A stretch of 64,000 nt of DNA from Acidaminobacter sp964416305 (GTDB lineage Bacteria; Bacillota; Clostridia; Peptostreptococcales; Acidaminobacteraceae). The notes beneath the pieces are model-generated. The model did not search any database, was not told the origin of the DNA, and saw only the letters and a program-made list of their open reading frames with translations. Both the position numbers and the translations under genes were made by a program. This document shows, one piece after another, positions 1-8,295 of the stretch (positions are counted from its first letter, which is position 1; every line of letters starts with the position of its first letter). The DNA lies in assembly GCA_964416305.1 (NCBI GenBank), contig CAYQDM010000015.1, forward strand, positions 1 through 64,000, in the 5' to 3' direction.

Positions 1-60
1 ACCGAGCGCGTAGTGGACTTGCACCACCAAGTTATCGCCCATGCCGGGCGCACTAAGGAA

Positions 61-97
61 AAGAAGCCACTTGAGGTCCTCAAGCGGCTTCTTTTTT
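61..97. terminator. Bidirectional rho-independent terminator
   Basis: An 8-bp outer stem (AAGAAGCC/GGCTTCTT) encloses a 7-bp inner stem (CTTGAGG/CCTCAAG). It is flanked by A-rich sequence on the left and seven T on the right, so it can work in both directions. It would end the minus-strand MBL/EamA transcript and whatever runs in from the left edge. Bases 1-60 upstream hold no gene I can recognise. A plus-strand frame stops at 54-56, but too little is visible to name a product. Confidence 0.7.
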
Positions 98-105
98 TGA
101 AGAAG

Positions 106-146
106 AAACTCGGGGTCGACAGGCCAAATCCGCTGACACCGAGTTT
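106..146. repeat. REP-like inverted repeat (AAACTCGG..CCGAGTTT)
   Basis: AAACTCGGGGTCGAC at 106-120 faces GACACCGAGTTT at 135-146. The same arms recur near 31.5 kb, and their GGTGTC/GACACC core recurs near 10.7, 16.5 and 61.3 kb. It looks like a member of a dispersed palindromic family in spacers; no transposase gene is present in the window. Confidence 0.5.
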
Positions 147-152
147 CATTCC

Positions 153-977
153 TTAATCCACAACCATCGGCAGAACTACGGTTTCTCCAAGGTTCTCCAG
201 CAACACCGTAGGCAGATAACTTTCTTTGACTCGGGCAAAACTCTTTTTCGCTACCTCCGTCCACCTCGCGGCTTCACCGGTCGGGTCAGGAAAATGAAGC
301 ACCGCAAGGGACGCGGGCGCCAATTGGCTCTCCACAAGCTTTCGTGCTGCCGGAATCGCTATGTAAGGGAAGTTGGCTATGAGCAAATCAAGCGGTTTAC
401 CAATTTTAGAAAGGATGCCTTCAAAATTTATTTCTGACGGTGCGCTGTCTCCAAGCTGCGCCACGACCATGGAGGGCGACTTGATGACAAACATCAGATT
501 CGTCACGTCTGCGTAGTCCTCGCCGTCATGCAGCGTTCTGAAGATTTGCAGGGTGACACCATTGCAGGTAATTTCCTTGTGTTCATACAAGCCCAAAACG
601 ACTTCTGTCCAGCGGTCGTCCCCCAGTACTGAACTTGCGCCCGACTCAGCGTCCTGATCGATTGAAGTCCGGTCAGAGGCGGCCTTCAGCCGCCGGATGA
701 CTTCAGGACCGGACACCAGATGCGCTCCTGGCTGTGCCTTTAACAAGTCCAGAACCCCTTCTGCATGAAAATGATCCCTATGGTGATGGGTCACAAGTAC
801 TACATCCACATGGTCATAAGGCACAGTGTTAGTAAGCAGTGCTTCACGTGCCCCCTGCTCGGTGTCTGAATAAATGTCATTGCCAGGGGTTGTCAGCGGA
901 TCGATCAGGATCTTCTTGCCATCCAGCTTGAGCATCACACCCGCGTTGGCTATATAAGTCAATGAGTTTTCCGTCAT
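153..977 (-). CDS. MBL-fold metal-dependent hydrolase (UlaG-like)
   Basis: This 274-aa cytoplasmic protein has the metallo-beta-lactamase fold. The zinc-site motif THHHRDHFH lies near residue 63 and the N-terminal strand reads ILIDP, as in the UlaG/L-ascorbate-6-phosphate-lactonase-like branch. Further metal residues are likely His in FRTLHDGED (near 150) and Asp in LGDSAP. The substrate cannot be deduced. The start overlaps the stop of the upstream EamA gene by four bases (ATGA), so the two are probably translationally coupled. The last codons (LPMVVD) contain a GCCGATGGT copy of the dispersed 9/10-mer found across the window, possibly a repeat that became the C-terminus. Family assignment is firm; function is open. 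Confidence 0.85.
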   Translation of the reverse strand: MTENSLTYIANAGVMLKLDGKKILIDPLTTPGNDIYSDTEQGAREALLTNTVPYDHVDVVLVTHHHRDHFHAEGVLDLLKAQPGAHLVSGPEVIRRLKAASDRTSIDQDAESGASSVLGDDRWTEVVLGLYEHKEITCNGVTLQIFRTLHDGEDYADVTNLMFVIKSPSMVVAQLGDSAPSEINFEGILSKIGKPLDLLIANFPYIAIPAARKLVESQLAPASLAVLHFPDPTGEAARWTEVAKKSFARVKESYLPTVLLENLGETVVLPMVVD

Positions 978-1888
978 ACCGCTTCACCACGCTTTTTCTT
1001 AACCTTTGCGATCTGATTTTCCAAAAGTCCGCTGGTCGTATAGACACCTGCAAAAACCATGAGTCCTCCAATGATTTGAGGCAAAGTGATGGACTCCCCC
1101 AACAGGATACTGAACAGGGAAGTAAACACGGGAATCAGGTTCAGGGTGACCCCTGCCGTCGCCGCGCCAATCTGTCGTACAGACAGGTTCCAGAACATGA
1201 GGGACCCTACCGATGGAAAGACGACAATATAGACCACGCTCAGAATACCAGAGGAGTTTAAAACAATGGGCGCCTTAGTCTGATAGATGACCACCGGCAG
1301 CATGACAAGTGTGGACAGCGCAGCTGCCGCAGCACTTGCTGTGATTGGCTTGATAGTTTTGAGCCGCTTTCCGACAATGGAGTACACCGTCCATACCGCT
1401 ATGGCGATCAACATCAGCAAATCGCCGCGGTTGAAATCCAGGCTGACAAGTCTCGCCAGATTTCCTTGAGTTAAAATGACCATGACCCCCGAGAGTGAGA
1501 AAACAATACCCAGCTTTTGCAGTTTTGAAAGCCTCTCATGGAGCACAACAGCAGAAACCGCGACCATTAAGGCAGGATTCAAAGCACTTACCAGGGACGC
1601 ATTCACAGGTGTGGTGAATTTAAGTGCGGTATACAGTGCCATGTTATAGCCAATTAGGCCGTTGAAGCCCAGGAACAGCAGTATTGGCCAGGATTTGAAG
1701 ACCTGTTTCCATCTTGGCTTTTCGATAATCGTCGCAATGACTAATAATAAGATCGAGGCAAACAGCCATCTCACAAAAGTCAATTGAAGCGGGGTCACCT
1801 GGGCGACCACGGCTTTTCCCAAGGTGTAATTTCCAGCCCAGAAAAAGCTGGCCAGGATCAGCATGATCCAATATTTCAGGTTTTTCAA
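974..1888 (-). CDS. EamA/DMT-family transporter
   Basis: This 304-aa membrane protein has about ten predicted hydrophobic helices arranged as two EamA repeats, one near 5-135 and one near 150-290. The N-terminal ILASFFWAGNYTLGK is typical of the drug/metabolite transporter superfamily, which often exports amino acids or metabolites. The substrate is not predictable. Translation probably starts at a TTG preceded by GGAGGAACCAAATC. It is the first gene of a two-gene unit with the MBL hydrolase. The C-terminal tail is basic (KVKKKRGEAV), consistent with a cytoplasmic end. Confidence 0.88.
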   Translation of the reverse strand: MKNLKYWIMLILASFFWAGNYTLGKAVVAQVTPLQLTFVRWLFASILLLVIATIIEKPRWKQVFKSWPILLFLGFNGLIGYNMALYTALKFTTPVNASLVSALNPALMVAVSAVVLHERLSKLQKLGIVFSLSGVMVILTQGNLARLVSLDFNRGDLLMLIAIAVWTVYSIVGKRLKTIKPITASAAAAALSTLVMLPVVIYQTKAPIVLNSSGILSVVYIVVFPSVGSLMFWNLSVRQIGAATAGVTLNLIPVFTSLFSILLGESITLPQIIGGLMVFAGVYTTSGLLENQIAKVKKKRGEAV

Positions 1889-1930
1889 GATTTGGTTCCT
1901 CCATATATATTCTATTTTATCATTTCTAAA

Positions 1931-2467
1931 TTAATCGATTAGAATCAGGCCATACCCAAAGTAGGATGAATCTTCAGGGCTGTGTGGAGATTCGAGACCA
2001 AGAGCCACGCGACCATCGGCCACACTTCTTATAGGTATGCCGCTGGCTTGGACTGTTGCCATCACATCCATGCCGCAGGCTTCCATGGAAGGCCTCGCCT
2101 CAAGCGGGCGCGTACAGAGCGCCATGGTGCAGTCGCTGCAAAGCAGGCATTTGCCGGCGCCAAAACCTATGGCCTTGTGATAGCCCAGCTTAAAGAGTGC
2201 GTGCTCCATATTGAGGGCCAGGTCCGTGGTCTCCTCAAGTGTCCGGCACTGAATCAACACCGCGTATGAATAGTCTTTAAGGACTTCCCTGGTCTCTTTG
2301 TAAGTTGGCGTGTGCGGCGGGCAGCACAGGCTTTTGCCGTAGTGGTCACAACCGTAGCGGCACTTCAGCGCTACCCAGGCGGCTGTTTTAACGGCATCCA
2401 CTCGAATAACCCTGGCATCATGGGCCCCAAGGTTTATGGCCTGCTCTACAATCTTCGATTTTTCCAA
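1931..2467 (-). CDS. DUF2284 putative metal-binding protein
   Basis: This 178-aa protein is rich in cysteines. CRYGCDHYGKSLCCPP near residue 36 and GAGKCLLCSDC near 103 are the hallmark clusters of DUF2284 proteins, which are predicted to bind a metal or Fe-S centre. The later segment SMEACGMDVMATVQASGIPI also fits the family. The biochemical role is unknown. Start is a TTG with AAAGGAAGT upstream. A GACCATCGGC copy falls inside the gene at 2011-2020, read as Ala-Asp-Gly-Arg, which may simply be native sequence. Confidence 0.85.
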   Translation of the reverse strand: MEKSKIVEQAINLGAHDARVIRVDAVKTAAWVALKCRYGCDHYGKSLCCPPHTPTYKETREVLKDYSYAVLIQCRTLEETTDLALNMEHALFKLGYHKAIGFGAGKCLLCSDCTMALCTRPLEARPSMEACGMDVMATVQASGIPIRSVADGRVALGLESPHSPEDSSYFGYGLILID

Positions 2468-2621
2468 GATGACAACTTCCTTTCAGTTATGGCTTTGCTT
2501 TCCATTATAACATGGAAGTCAGTGTGAGGGACAGGCGTCTATGAACCCCAAATTTCTTCAAAAGGATGAAGGCAGCAGACCCTGCCTTCCATCACATCTT
2601 CTATTGCCTCACCAAAGACAA

Positions 2622-2645
2622 AAATCCCCGCCGCGGCGGGGATTT
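2622..2645 (-). terminator. Rho-independent terminator of the VOC gene
   Basis: A perfect 24-base palindrome, AAATCCCCGCC followed by its complement around a GC centre, lies just past the VOC stop. It runs into TTTTTGTCTTTG on the minus strand. Confidence 0.8.
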
Positions 2646-2651
2646 CCTCAT

Positions 2652-3074
2652 TTATTTCTCATTCTCATCATAACTGAATTGCCAGCCTATGCCATATTTA
2701 TCCACAACACTGCCGTAAAGCTCGCTCCAGAAAGTCTTCTGCAGCGGCATGTCGACGCTGCCTTCATCACTCATCTTCTCAAAGTACTTCGTGATGCGTT
2801 CTTTACTGTCGCATTGAAGGATCAGGCTCATGTTATTTCCGACTGTAAATGGCATCCCAGGGAAGGTATCTGAAAACATGATCAGAGAGCCCTCGATCAT
2901 TAAATTGGTGTGCATAATGCGGGATTTCGCCTCTTCCGGAATTGGATAGGACGGATCTTCAGGTCCCATGCCAAAAGTCATGTAGACGGGTGGTTCGGTT
3001 TCGAATACAGATGCGTAGTATTCTACTGCTTCCTGACAATTACCGTCAAAGTTAACGTAAACACCTACTGACAT
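2652..3074 (-). CDS. VOC-family (PhnB-like) protein
   Basis: This 140-aa protein of the vicinal-oxygen-chelate fold (glyoxalase/PhnB/3-demethylubiquinone-methyltransferase-like group) begins MSVGVYVNFDGNCQEAVEYY. It has the repeated beta-alpha-beta pattern, and motifs such as MHTNLMIEGSLIMFSDTFPG are typical of PhnB-like proteins. The start at 3074 is chosen because AAGGAGG lies eight bases upstream; an ATG 13 codons earlier lacks a site. Substrate is unknown: members include resistance proteins and uncharacterised enzymes. Monocistronic, with its own terminator. Confidence 0.8.
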   Translation of the reverse strand: MSVGVYVNFDGNCQEAVEYYASVFETEPPVYMTFGMGPEDPSYPIPEEAKSRIMHTNLMIEGSLIMFSDTFPGMPFTVGNNMSLILQCDSKERITKYFEKMSDEGSVDMPLQKTFWSELYGSVVDKYGIGWQFSYDENEK

Positions 3075-3169
3075 TTGAAAGCCTCCTTGGGAGATTATGG
3101 TCAAGTTCTCCATTATTTTTTTCGCCCTACTCGCTTATTTTACCCAAAATATAGCCAAAAAACACAATT

Positions 3170-4381
3170 CTATTTATCACCATTATGACCAAATGTAAGC
3201 GCTTTTGCGATTCGGGTCAAACCTTCAGCCAGTACAGTTCTTGGACACGCCAGGTTGAGGCGAATGTAACCATCGGAATTTGAAACAAAGAGATTGCCGC
3301 CTTCCAGGAGAACCCCTGCGTTGTTGGCGAAAAACAGACAATAATCCACTTCCACCGGGAGATAGGCAGAGATATCGACCCAAGCCAGATAAGTGGCTTC
3401 AGAAATTTTGAATACCGCTTTGGGGAGATGCTCACTGAGGAAATCCCGGGTATATTCAAAATTGCCGTCCAAATAAGTTAAAAGTTGCTCCAGCCACTCA
3501 TGACCTGAAGTGTACGCCGCTTGAGCGGCCACAATGCTCAAAGGATTTTCAAAGCTATAGTGGCGCTGCTTCCAAATCTTGCGGAGCGCATCGTTTGGAA
3601 TGACAATGTTTGAAATCATCAGACCAGCCATGTTGAAAGTCTTGCTCGGCGCCATGCAGGTAATGATCCGGTCTGACTCAGGAAACAGCTTGGCAAGAGG
3701 CGTGTGCCTGAAACCCTGACGCAGCAAGTCACAGTGAATCTCATCTGAAATAATCCAAACGTCATTCTCCAGGCAGATCTCACCAAAGCGCTTTAACTCT
3801 TCCGGAGACCAAACCCTGCCGGTCGGATTGTGAGGGTTGCAGAAAATGCAAAGCTTCACTTTTTCGTCTTTGGCCTGGCGCTCAAAATCATCAAAGTTCA
3901 TGGTGTAGCGACCTTCCTCATTGATGAGGTCGGAGGTGACCAGTTCAATCTGGTTGTAATCCGCCGCATGCTTGAAATATGCATAAGACGGCGTGAAAAT
4001 TATGATTTTATCCTCCGGCTCACACAGGTACTCCACCAGCTCATACAGCGCCGGAATGATGCCATTGGAGGTCACGAGCGTCGCCGGGTCGAAACGCCAG
4101 TCGTAACGTTTGTCCGTCCAGTTCAAAAACGCCTCACTATAGGCTGGGTCAAACACCATGGTGTAACCAAAGATTCTTCGCTCCAGTCGCTCTTGCATAG
4201 CTTTGATGATTTCAGGCGGTGTCGCGAATTCCATATCTGCGACCCACATTCTTATGAATTCTTCGTCTTTATATGTAAATTGCATTGTAGGTGGGGCTTT
4301 AAAAATGTAATCCCGGAAACCGTCCGTGTTCAAGGCATTGGTGTTTCTACGGTCAATTATTTCATCAAAATCGTAAGTCAT
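3170..4381 (-). CDS. MalY/PatB-type PLP C-S lyase / aminotransferase
   Basis: This 403-aa fold-type-I PLP enzyme fits the MalY/PatB family (about 390 aa). MalY/PatB proteins cleave cystathionine or cysteine conjugates to pyruvate, ammonia and a thiol. Visible features are WVADMEFATPP near 46, CNPHNPTGRVW near 181, ISDEIHCDLL near 211 and the PLP-lysine motif APSKTFNMAG with Lys near 247. The C-terminal LRLNLACPRT contains the carboxylate-binding arginine. It stands alone between a VOC gene and carbamate kinase. A role in cystathionine, cysteine or another amino-acid conversion is inferred; the exact substrate is not. Confidence 0.87.
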   Translation of the reverse strand: MTYDFDEIIDRRNTNALNTDGFRDYIFKAPPTMQFTYKDEEFIRMWVADMEFATPPEIIKAMQERLERRIFGYTMVFDPAYSEAFLNWTDKRYDWRFDPATLVTSNGIIPALYELVEYLCEPEDKIIIFTPSYAYFKHAADYNQIELVTSDLINEEGRYTMNFDDFERQAKDEKVKLCIFCNPHNPTGRVWSPEELKRFGEICLENDVWIISDEIHCDLLRQGFRHTPLAKLFPESDRIITCMAPSKTFNMAGLMISNIVIPNDALRKIWKQRHYSFENPLSIVAAQAAYTSGHEWLEQLLTYLDGNFEYTRDFLSEHLPKAVFKISEATYLAWVDISAYLPVEVDYCLFFANNAGVLLEGGNLFVSNSDGYIRLNLACPRTVLAEGLTRIAKALTFGHNGDK

Positions 4382-4443
4382 AGCGCGCCTCCAGTCCTTT
4401 TTTTATAGTATTACACAGTAACTTCCAAAACTCAAATACACTC

Positions 4444-4541
4444 TGCCGATGGTTCCAGCCACTCCAGTCCTCGCCCCAGTCAACCTATACCGCAGTCGAC
4501 GTCGATATCGAGGTGATGTTGTTGAACCACAACCATCGGCA
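4444..4541. repeat. Inverted pair of the GCCGATGGT repeat in the 4382-4693 spacer
   Basis: TGCCGATGGTTCCA at 4444-4457 faces the complementary AACCATCGGCA at 4531-4541 across about 75 bases. The rest of the 312-base spacer holds a TATAAT at 4587-4592, a possible -10 for the carbamate kinase gene without a clear -35, and no other gene. It is a member of the dispersed family described in the findings. Confidence 0.6.
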
Positions 4542-4693
4542 AAATGCGTCTTTTTAAATCGTCATATCCTCACAACCGTTGGTTGCGTATAATAGAAGTG
4601 TGTAGGGTATATAACCTCCCAATAACCTGCATCTCAAATTCCGATCGTCGAAAGGAGAGAAGGGCCCACGCCTCGCGCCTGCGCCCGCAAAGA

Positions 4694-5644
4694 ATGAGCA
4701 ATGCCAGAAAAGTGGTCATCGCATTAGGAGGCAACGCGCTTCAGGAGCCTGGAAGCCCAGCGACTGCAGAGGCTCAACTCGAAGTTGTCAAAAACACCTG
4801 TGAGCACCTTGCTGAAATCAGCTGCCGTGGTTATGAGATCGCGATTGCCCATGGCAACGGACCACAAGTTGGCCGCATTCTCCTCGCGTCTGAAACTGCA
4901 AGAGACGTCACGCCTGCCATGCCTTTTGACGTCTGCGGCGCCATGAGCCAGGGCTATATTGGGTATCACATCCAGCAGGGCTTAAAATACGCCTTGAATA
5001 AACGCAATAAGAATATTCCGGTCGTCTCCCTCGTGACTCAGGTGGTCGTCGAGAAGAACGATCCGGCATTTCAGAATCCTACGAAACCCATCGGCCCGTT
5101 TTACTCTGAGGAAGAAGCGAAAAAGCTCATGGCGGAAAAGGGATACATTATGAAAGAAGACGCCGGCAGGGGCTGGCGTCGTGTGGTCGCCTCCCCTATT
5201 CCCAGAAAGATCGTCGAGTTAGACTCCGTCAAGCGACTTTGGGATACGACCATTGTCATCACTGTCGGTGGCGGCGGAATTCCGGTTATTGAGCATTTTG
5301 ACGGAACTTTTGAAGGCGTCGCTGCGGTTATCGACAAGGATCTGGCTGCGGAGCGGCTCGCCGAAGACGTCAATGCGGACATCCTGTTGATTCTGACGGA
5401 AGTCGAAAAGGTCGCCATCAACTACAACAAACCAGATCAAAAAGACCTCGACCATATGACTTTGATCGAGGCCGCGCAATATGTGGATGAGGGCCAGTTC
5501 GCGCCGGGCAGTATGCTGCCAAAGGTTGAAGCCGCCATTCGCTTTGTTCGAGCCAATCCTTCCAAGCGGGCTATCATCACTTCCCTCTATAAAGCAGTGG
5601 AAGCACTGGACGGCAAGGCTGGTACACATGTGACGTTTAACTAA
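4694..5644 (+). CDS. arcC: Carbamate kinase
   Basis: This 316-aa member of the amino-acid-kinase family makes ATP and ammonia/CO2 from carbamoyl phosphate and ADP, the last step of arginine-deiminase or agmatine/ureide fermentation. The N-terminal VVIALGGNALQEPG, the NGPQVGRIL segment, VGGGGIPVI near 225 and the long lid region match the family, as does the length (about 310). I chose the ATG at 4694 because it gives the family N-terminus. The best purine-rich site (AAAGGAGAG, about 4650) is some 35 bases further up, so the start is not fully certain. No arginine deiminase or carbamoyltransferase is adjacent. A hairpin terminator follows. Confidence 0.92.
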   Translation: MSNARKVVIALGGNALQEPGSPATAEAQLEVVKNTCEHLAEISCRGYEIAIAHGNGPQVGRILLASETARDVTPAMPFDVCGAMSQGYIGYHIQQGLKYALNKRNKNIPVVSLVTQVVVEKNDPAFQNPTKPIGPFYSEEEAKKLMAEKGYIMKEDAGRGWRRVVASPIPRKIVELDSVKRLWDTTIVITVGGGGIPVIEHFDGTFEGVAAVIDKDLAAERLAEDVNADILLILTEVEKVAINYNKPDQKDLDHMTLIEAAQYVDEGQFAPGSMLPKVEAAIRFVRANPSKRAIITSLYKAVEALDGKAGTHVTFN

Positions 5645-5692
5645 AATAGATCTATTTTTGTAAAGATGAGTGATTAGATTATCAGGTTTAAT

Positions 5693-5735
5693 AAAAGTCA
5701 TGTCTGCAGAGATTGTTTCGCGGACATGACTTTTT
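5693..5735 (+). terminator. Rho-independent terminator after arcC
   Basis: AAAAGTCATGTC pairs with GACATGACTTTT, followed by a T tract. The hairpin resembles in sequence the one after rocA at 8069. The remainder of the 5645-5996 spacer shows no gene and no clear promoter. Confidence 0.8.
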
Positions 5736-5996
5736 CGTTTAAGTAATAAATTAATTTCAGTCCTCCAAAAATTATAACTGGAACTGACCTCAAACCGAGA
5801 ACGGTGACTGATCCCAATTCAAGACGTTTCTCAATGAGACTATTGCCCGCCACTCCTTCGTTTCGTTGTCTTAAACAGTTAAAATCGTTGCACATTAGAT
5901 CTTGTAATTTCTTTTCGTTTGATTTCATTCGATTTTCAATCTATTAGTTGCAATGCAGCACGCGATCCTTTACGATCTTCTCAAGGAGGGACTTCC

Positions 5997-6443
5997 ATGG
6001 ACAACCTCGATATCAAAATTTTGAATTTACTTGAACACAACGGCCGCCTGACTCACGAAGAGATTGGCAAACGGCTTAATATGTCACGCCCTGCCATCCA
6101 CCAGAGAATTTCCAAACTCGAAACCACAGGCGTTATCAAGGGCTATTCCGCCGAGATCGACTGGGGTAAAACCGGACAAGGCATTCGCGCCTTTGTCTTT
6201 ATGAATGTTAAAACCACAGATTTCAACGACATCATGAACCGCGTCATATCTATTAAGATTGAAGGATTAAAAATCGAAAAATGTTATCGAATTACCGGCC
6301 AGTGGTGCATGATGCTCAGAATTCGAGCCAGCGTAACGGATCAGATGACCCAGCTTCACGATGCCCTTCTAAAGATTGAAGGTATGCTCGAAACCTTTAC
6401 CATGCTGATTCTGACAGAGTCACCACAGCCTGAAGACACTTAG
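5997..6443 (+). CDS. Lrp/AsnC-family transcriptional regulator
   Basis: This 148-aa regulator has an N-terminal winged helix-turn-helix (residues about 4-60, beginning LDIKILNLLEHNGRLTHEEI) and a C-terminal RAM/ACT-like ligand domain (about 65-145), as in Lrp/AsnC proteins that sense amino acids. The ATG at 5997 is preceded by AAGGAGGGACTTCC; the longer in-frame extension is rejected. It sits 12 bases before the glutamate-semialdehyde dehydrogenase gene with the same orientation. By analogy with Lrp-type activators of proline/arginine catabolism it probably controls that gene. Which amino acid it senses is not visible. Confidence 0.9.
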   Translation: MDNLDIKILNLLEHNGRLTHEEIGKRLNMSRPAIHQRISKLETTGVIKGYSAEIDWGKTGQGIRAFVFMNVKTTDFNDIMNRVISIKIEGLKIEKCYRITGQWCMMLRIRASVTDQMTQLHDALLKIEGMLETFTMLILTESPQPEDT

Positions 6444-6455
6444 GAGGTCCGAGAC

Positions 6456-8048
6456 ATGCAATTTCACAGTCCCAAAGTTAATCCCTTTGTAAACGAACAC
6501 GTAAGAAGCTACCTGCCTGGGAGCCCTGAACGTATTGAACTGGAACGCGAACTAACTAGAATAAAGTCTGAGTGCATCGAGATTCCCGTCATTATAGATG
6601 GCAAGGAAATTAGAACCGGCAACACTTCAAGCTGCGTCATGCCCCACGATCATCAGCATGTACTCGGTGTTTACCACAAAGCAGGTCGCGAGGAGGCTGC
6701 ACTAGCCATTGAATCTTCCCTAAAGGCTAAGAAAAAATGGGAAAGTCTCCCCTGGTCCTCAAGGGTTGCCATATTCCTCAAAGCTGCCGAGCTCGCTGCC
6801 GGTCCCTGGAGGGCAAAGTTGAACGCAGCCACCATGCTCAGTCAAAGCAAAACTTTCAAACAGTCAGAAATTGATGCAGCCTGTGAGTTGGTTGACTTTA
6901 TGCGATTCAATGCCTACTGTCTGAGCAAACTGTATGCGGACCAACCCATTTCCGGTCTCAGCGCGTGGAATAAAACTGACTATCGGCCGCTTGAAGGCTT
7001 TGTCTTTGCGGTTGCTCCTTTCAACTTTACAGCGATAGGCAGCAACTTGGCCGCTGCACCCGCAATTTGTGGCAATACGGTTTTGTTAAAGCCGGCTTCC
7101 ACCGCGGTATACTCCGCCTATGTGGTATACAAGCTTTACGAAGCAGCCGGGCTGCCGGCTGGCGTCATCAACTTTTTGCCGGGGGATGCCAGTGAGATCA
7201 GCGACGTGATCCTTGGGCACGAATACATGAGTGGCGTTCACTTTACCGGGTCAACCAAAACCTTCCAAAACATCTGGAAAGCAGTCGGTAATCAATTGGA
7301 GAATTATAGAACTTTCCCAAGGCTGGTAGGAGAAACCGGCGGCAAGAACTTTGTCATTGCACATACCAGCGCAGACGTCAAAGCAGTCGCTCATGGTTTG
7401 GCAGAGGGCGCCTTTGAGTACCAAGGGCAAAAGTGCTCTGCCGCTTCCAGGGCATACCTCCCAAAAAGTTTATGGCCCGAGATCCAGACAGCCCTGTTTG
7501 AAGAGCTCAACAAAATCAAACTTGGTAATGTTGAGGACTTCAATACCTTTATGGGCGCTGTCATCGACGAAAAGTCCTTCAATAACATTAAGCGCTATAT
7601 TGAGGCCGCTGCTGCTTCTGATGAGGCCCAGGTGATCGCGGGTGGCGGATACTCAAAAGAAATTGGATTCTTTGTCGAACCGACGGTCATCCTCACCACA
7701 AATCCGCACTTCATTACCATGGAAGAGGAAATTTTTGGTCCGGTGTTGACGGTTTATCTCTATGAGGATGAGGCTTTTGAGGAAACTCTGGCGCTTTGCG
7801 ATACAACTTCGAAGTACGGCTTGACCGGCTCTGTTTTCGCGACGGACCCCTATGCCATTCAACTTGCCAATCAAGCATTGACCCATAGTGCCGGCAATTT
7901 TTACATCAACGTACGTCCAACGGGGGCAGTTGTAGGGCAGCAGCCGTTTGGAGGCTCAAGGCTTTCCGGCACCAACGATAAGGCTGGTTCCATGCTGAAC
8001 CTCCTCAGATGGATGAGCCCGAGAAGCATTAAGGAAAACTTGGTGTAA
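6456..8048 (+). CDS. rocA: L-glutamate gamma-semialdehyde (P5C) dehydrogenase
   Basis: This 530-aa ALDH-superfamily enzyme oxidises glutamate semialdehyde/pyrroline-5-carboxylate to glutamate with NAD, the last step of proline, ornithine and arginine breakdown. The catalytic Glu lies in GETGGKNFV (E293) and the catalytic Cys in GQKCSAASR (C327). PFNFTAIGSNL and GQQPFGGSRLSGTNDKAG are typical of the RocA/PruA branch, and the length fits (515-545). RBS AGGAGGTCCGAGAC precedes the ATG. It forms an operon with the Lrp regulator and ends at a hairpin. Its product glutamate would feed the methylaspartate operon in this window. Confidence 0.93.
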   Translation: MQFHSPKVNPFVNEHVRSYLPGSPERIELERELTRIKSECIEIPVIIDGKEIRTGNTSSCVMPHDHQHVLGVYHKAGREEAALAIESSLKAKKKWESLPWSSRVAIFLKAAELAAGPWRAKLNAATMLSQSKTFKQSEIDAACELVDFMRFNAYCLSKLYADQPISGLSAWNKTDYRPLEGFVFAVAPFNFTAIGSNLAAAPAICGNTVLLKPASTAVYSAYVVYKLYEAAGLPAGVINFLPGDASEISDVILGHEYMSGVHFTGSTKTFQNIWKAVGNQLENYRTFPRLVGETGGKNFVIAHTSADVKAVAHGLAEGAFEYQGQKCSAASRAYLPKSLWPEIQTALFEELNKIKLGNVEDFNTFMGAVIDEKSFNNIKRYIEAAAASDEAQVIAGGGYSKEIGFFVEPTVILTTNPHFITMEEEIFGPVLTVYLYEDEAFEETLALCDTTSKYGLTGSVFATDPYAIQLANQALTHSAGNFYINVRPTGAVVGQQPFGGSRLSGTNDKAGSMLNLLRWMSPRSIKENLV

Positions 8049-8068
8049 TTGCCGTTTAAAGAGAAAAT

Positions 8069-8107
8069 GCCATGTCCGTAGTTATGGTTCTGCGGACATG
8101 GCTTTTT
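8069..8107 (+). terminator. Rho-independent terminator after rocA
   Basis: GCCATGTCCG pairs with CGGACATGGC, followed by TTTTTG. Sequence and layout resemble the hairpin at 5693-5735 on the other side of lrp-rocA. Confidence 0.8.
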
Positions 8108-8129
8108 GTTCAATGTTACAATTACGTTA

Positions 8130-8145
8130 CTGTCCCCGTCACCAA
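8130..8145. repeat. Single copy of the TTGGTGACGnGGACAG repeat
   Basis: CTGTCCCCGTCACCAA is the reverse complement of TTGGTGACGGGGACAG, one unit of a dispersed spacer motif that also occurs near 12.84 and 26.11 kb as 24-bp-spaced arrays. Confidence 0.5.
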
Positions 8146-8219
8146 GTTAAATATTTATCAAACAAACTCCAACGGTTCACTTTGCATTTTTTCGAATTTT
8201 CATCATTCCATCTTACATT

Positions 8220-8248
8220 TTTACAGGGTCTTATGGTAAGATTATACA
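8220..8248 (+). promoter_or_regulatory. Candidate promoter of the ketopantoate-reductase-like gene
   Basis: TTTACA at 8220-8225 and TATACA at 8243-8248 are separated by 17 bases, about 50 bases before the TTG start. The match to the sigma-A consensus is moderate. Confidence 0.4.
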
Positions 8249-8295
8249 ATCATGTTTTATAAAATATAATCTTCTTTCCTTGAGGAGGTGGCTCT

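Noticed and set aside
1..56. 3' end of a protein or RNA gene at the left edge
   Set aside because: Two frames are possible, neither gives a recognisable C-terminus, and no known RNA signature was found in so short a piece.
2011..2020. GACCATCGGC in the DUF2284 gene as an inserted repeat
   Set aside because: It reads Ala-Asp-Gly-Arg in a region that fits the family, so it may be native sequence. A similar 9-base match at 33576-33584 (Ala-Asp-Gly-Asp) in the molybdopterin oxidoreductase is judged the same way.
4544..4693. N-terminal extension of carbamate kinase
   Set aside because: The 50 extra residues do not match the family, and the region contains part of a repeat pair and a possible -10 box.
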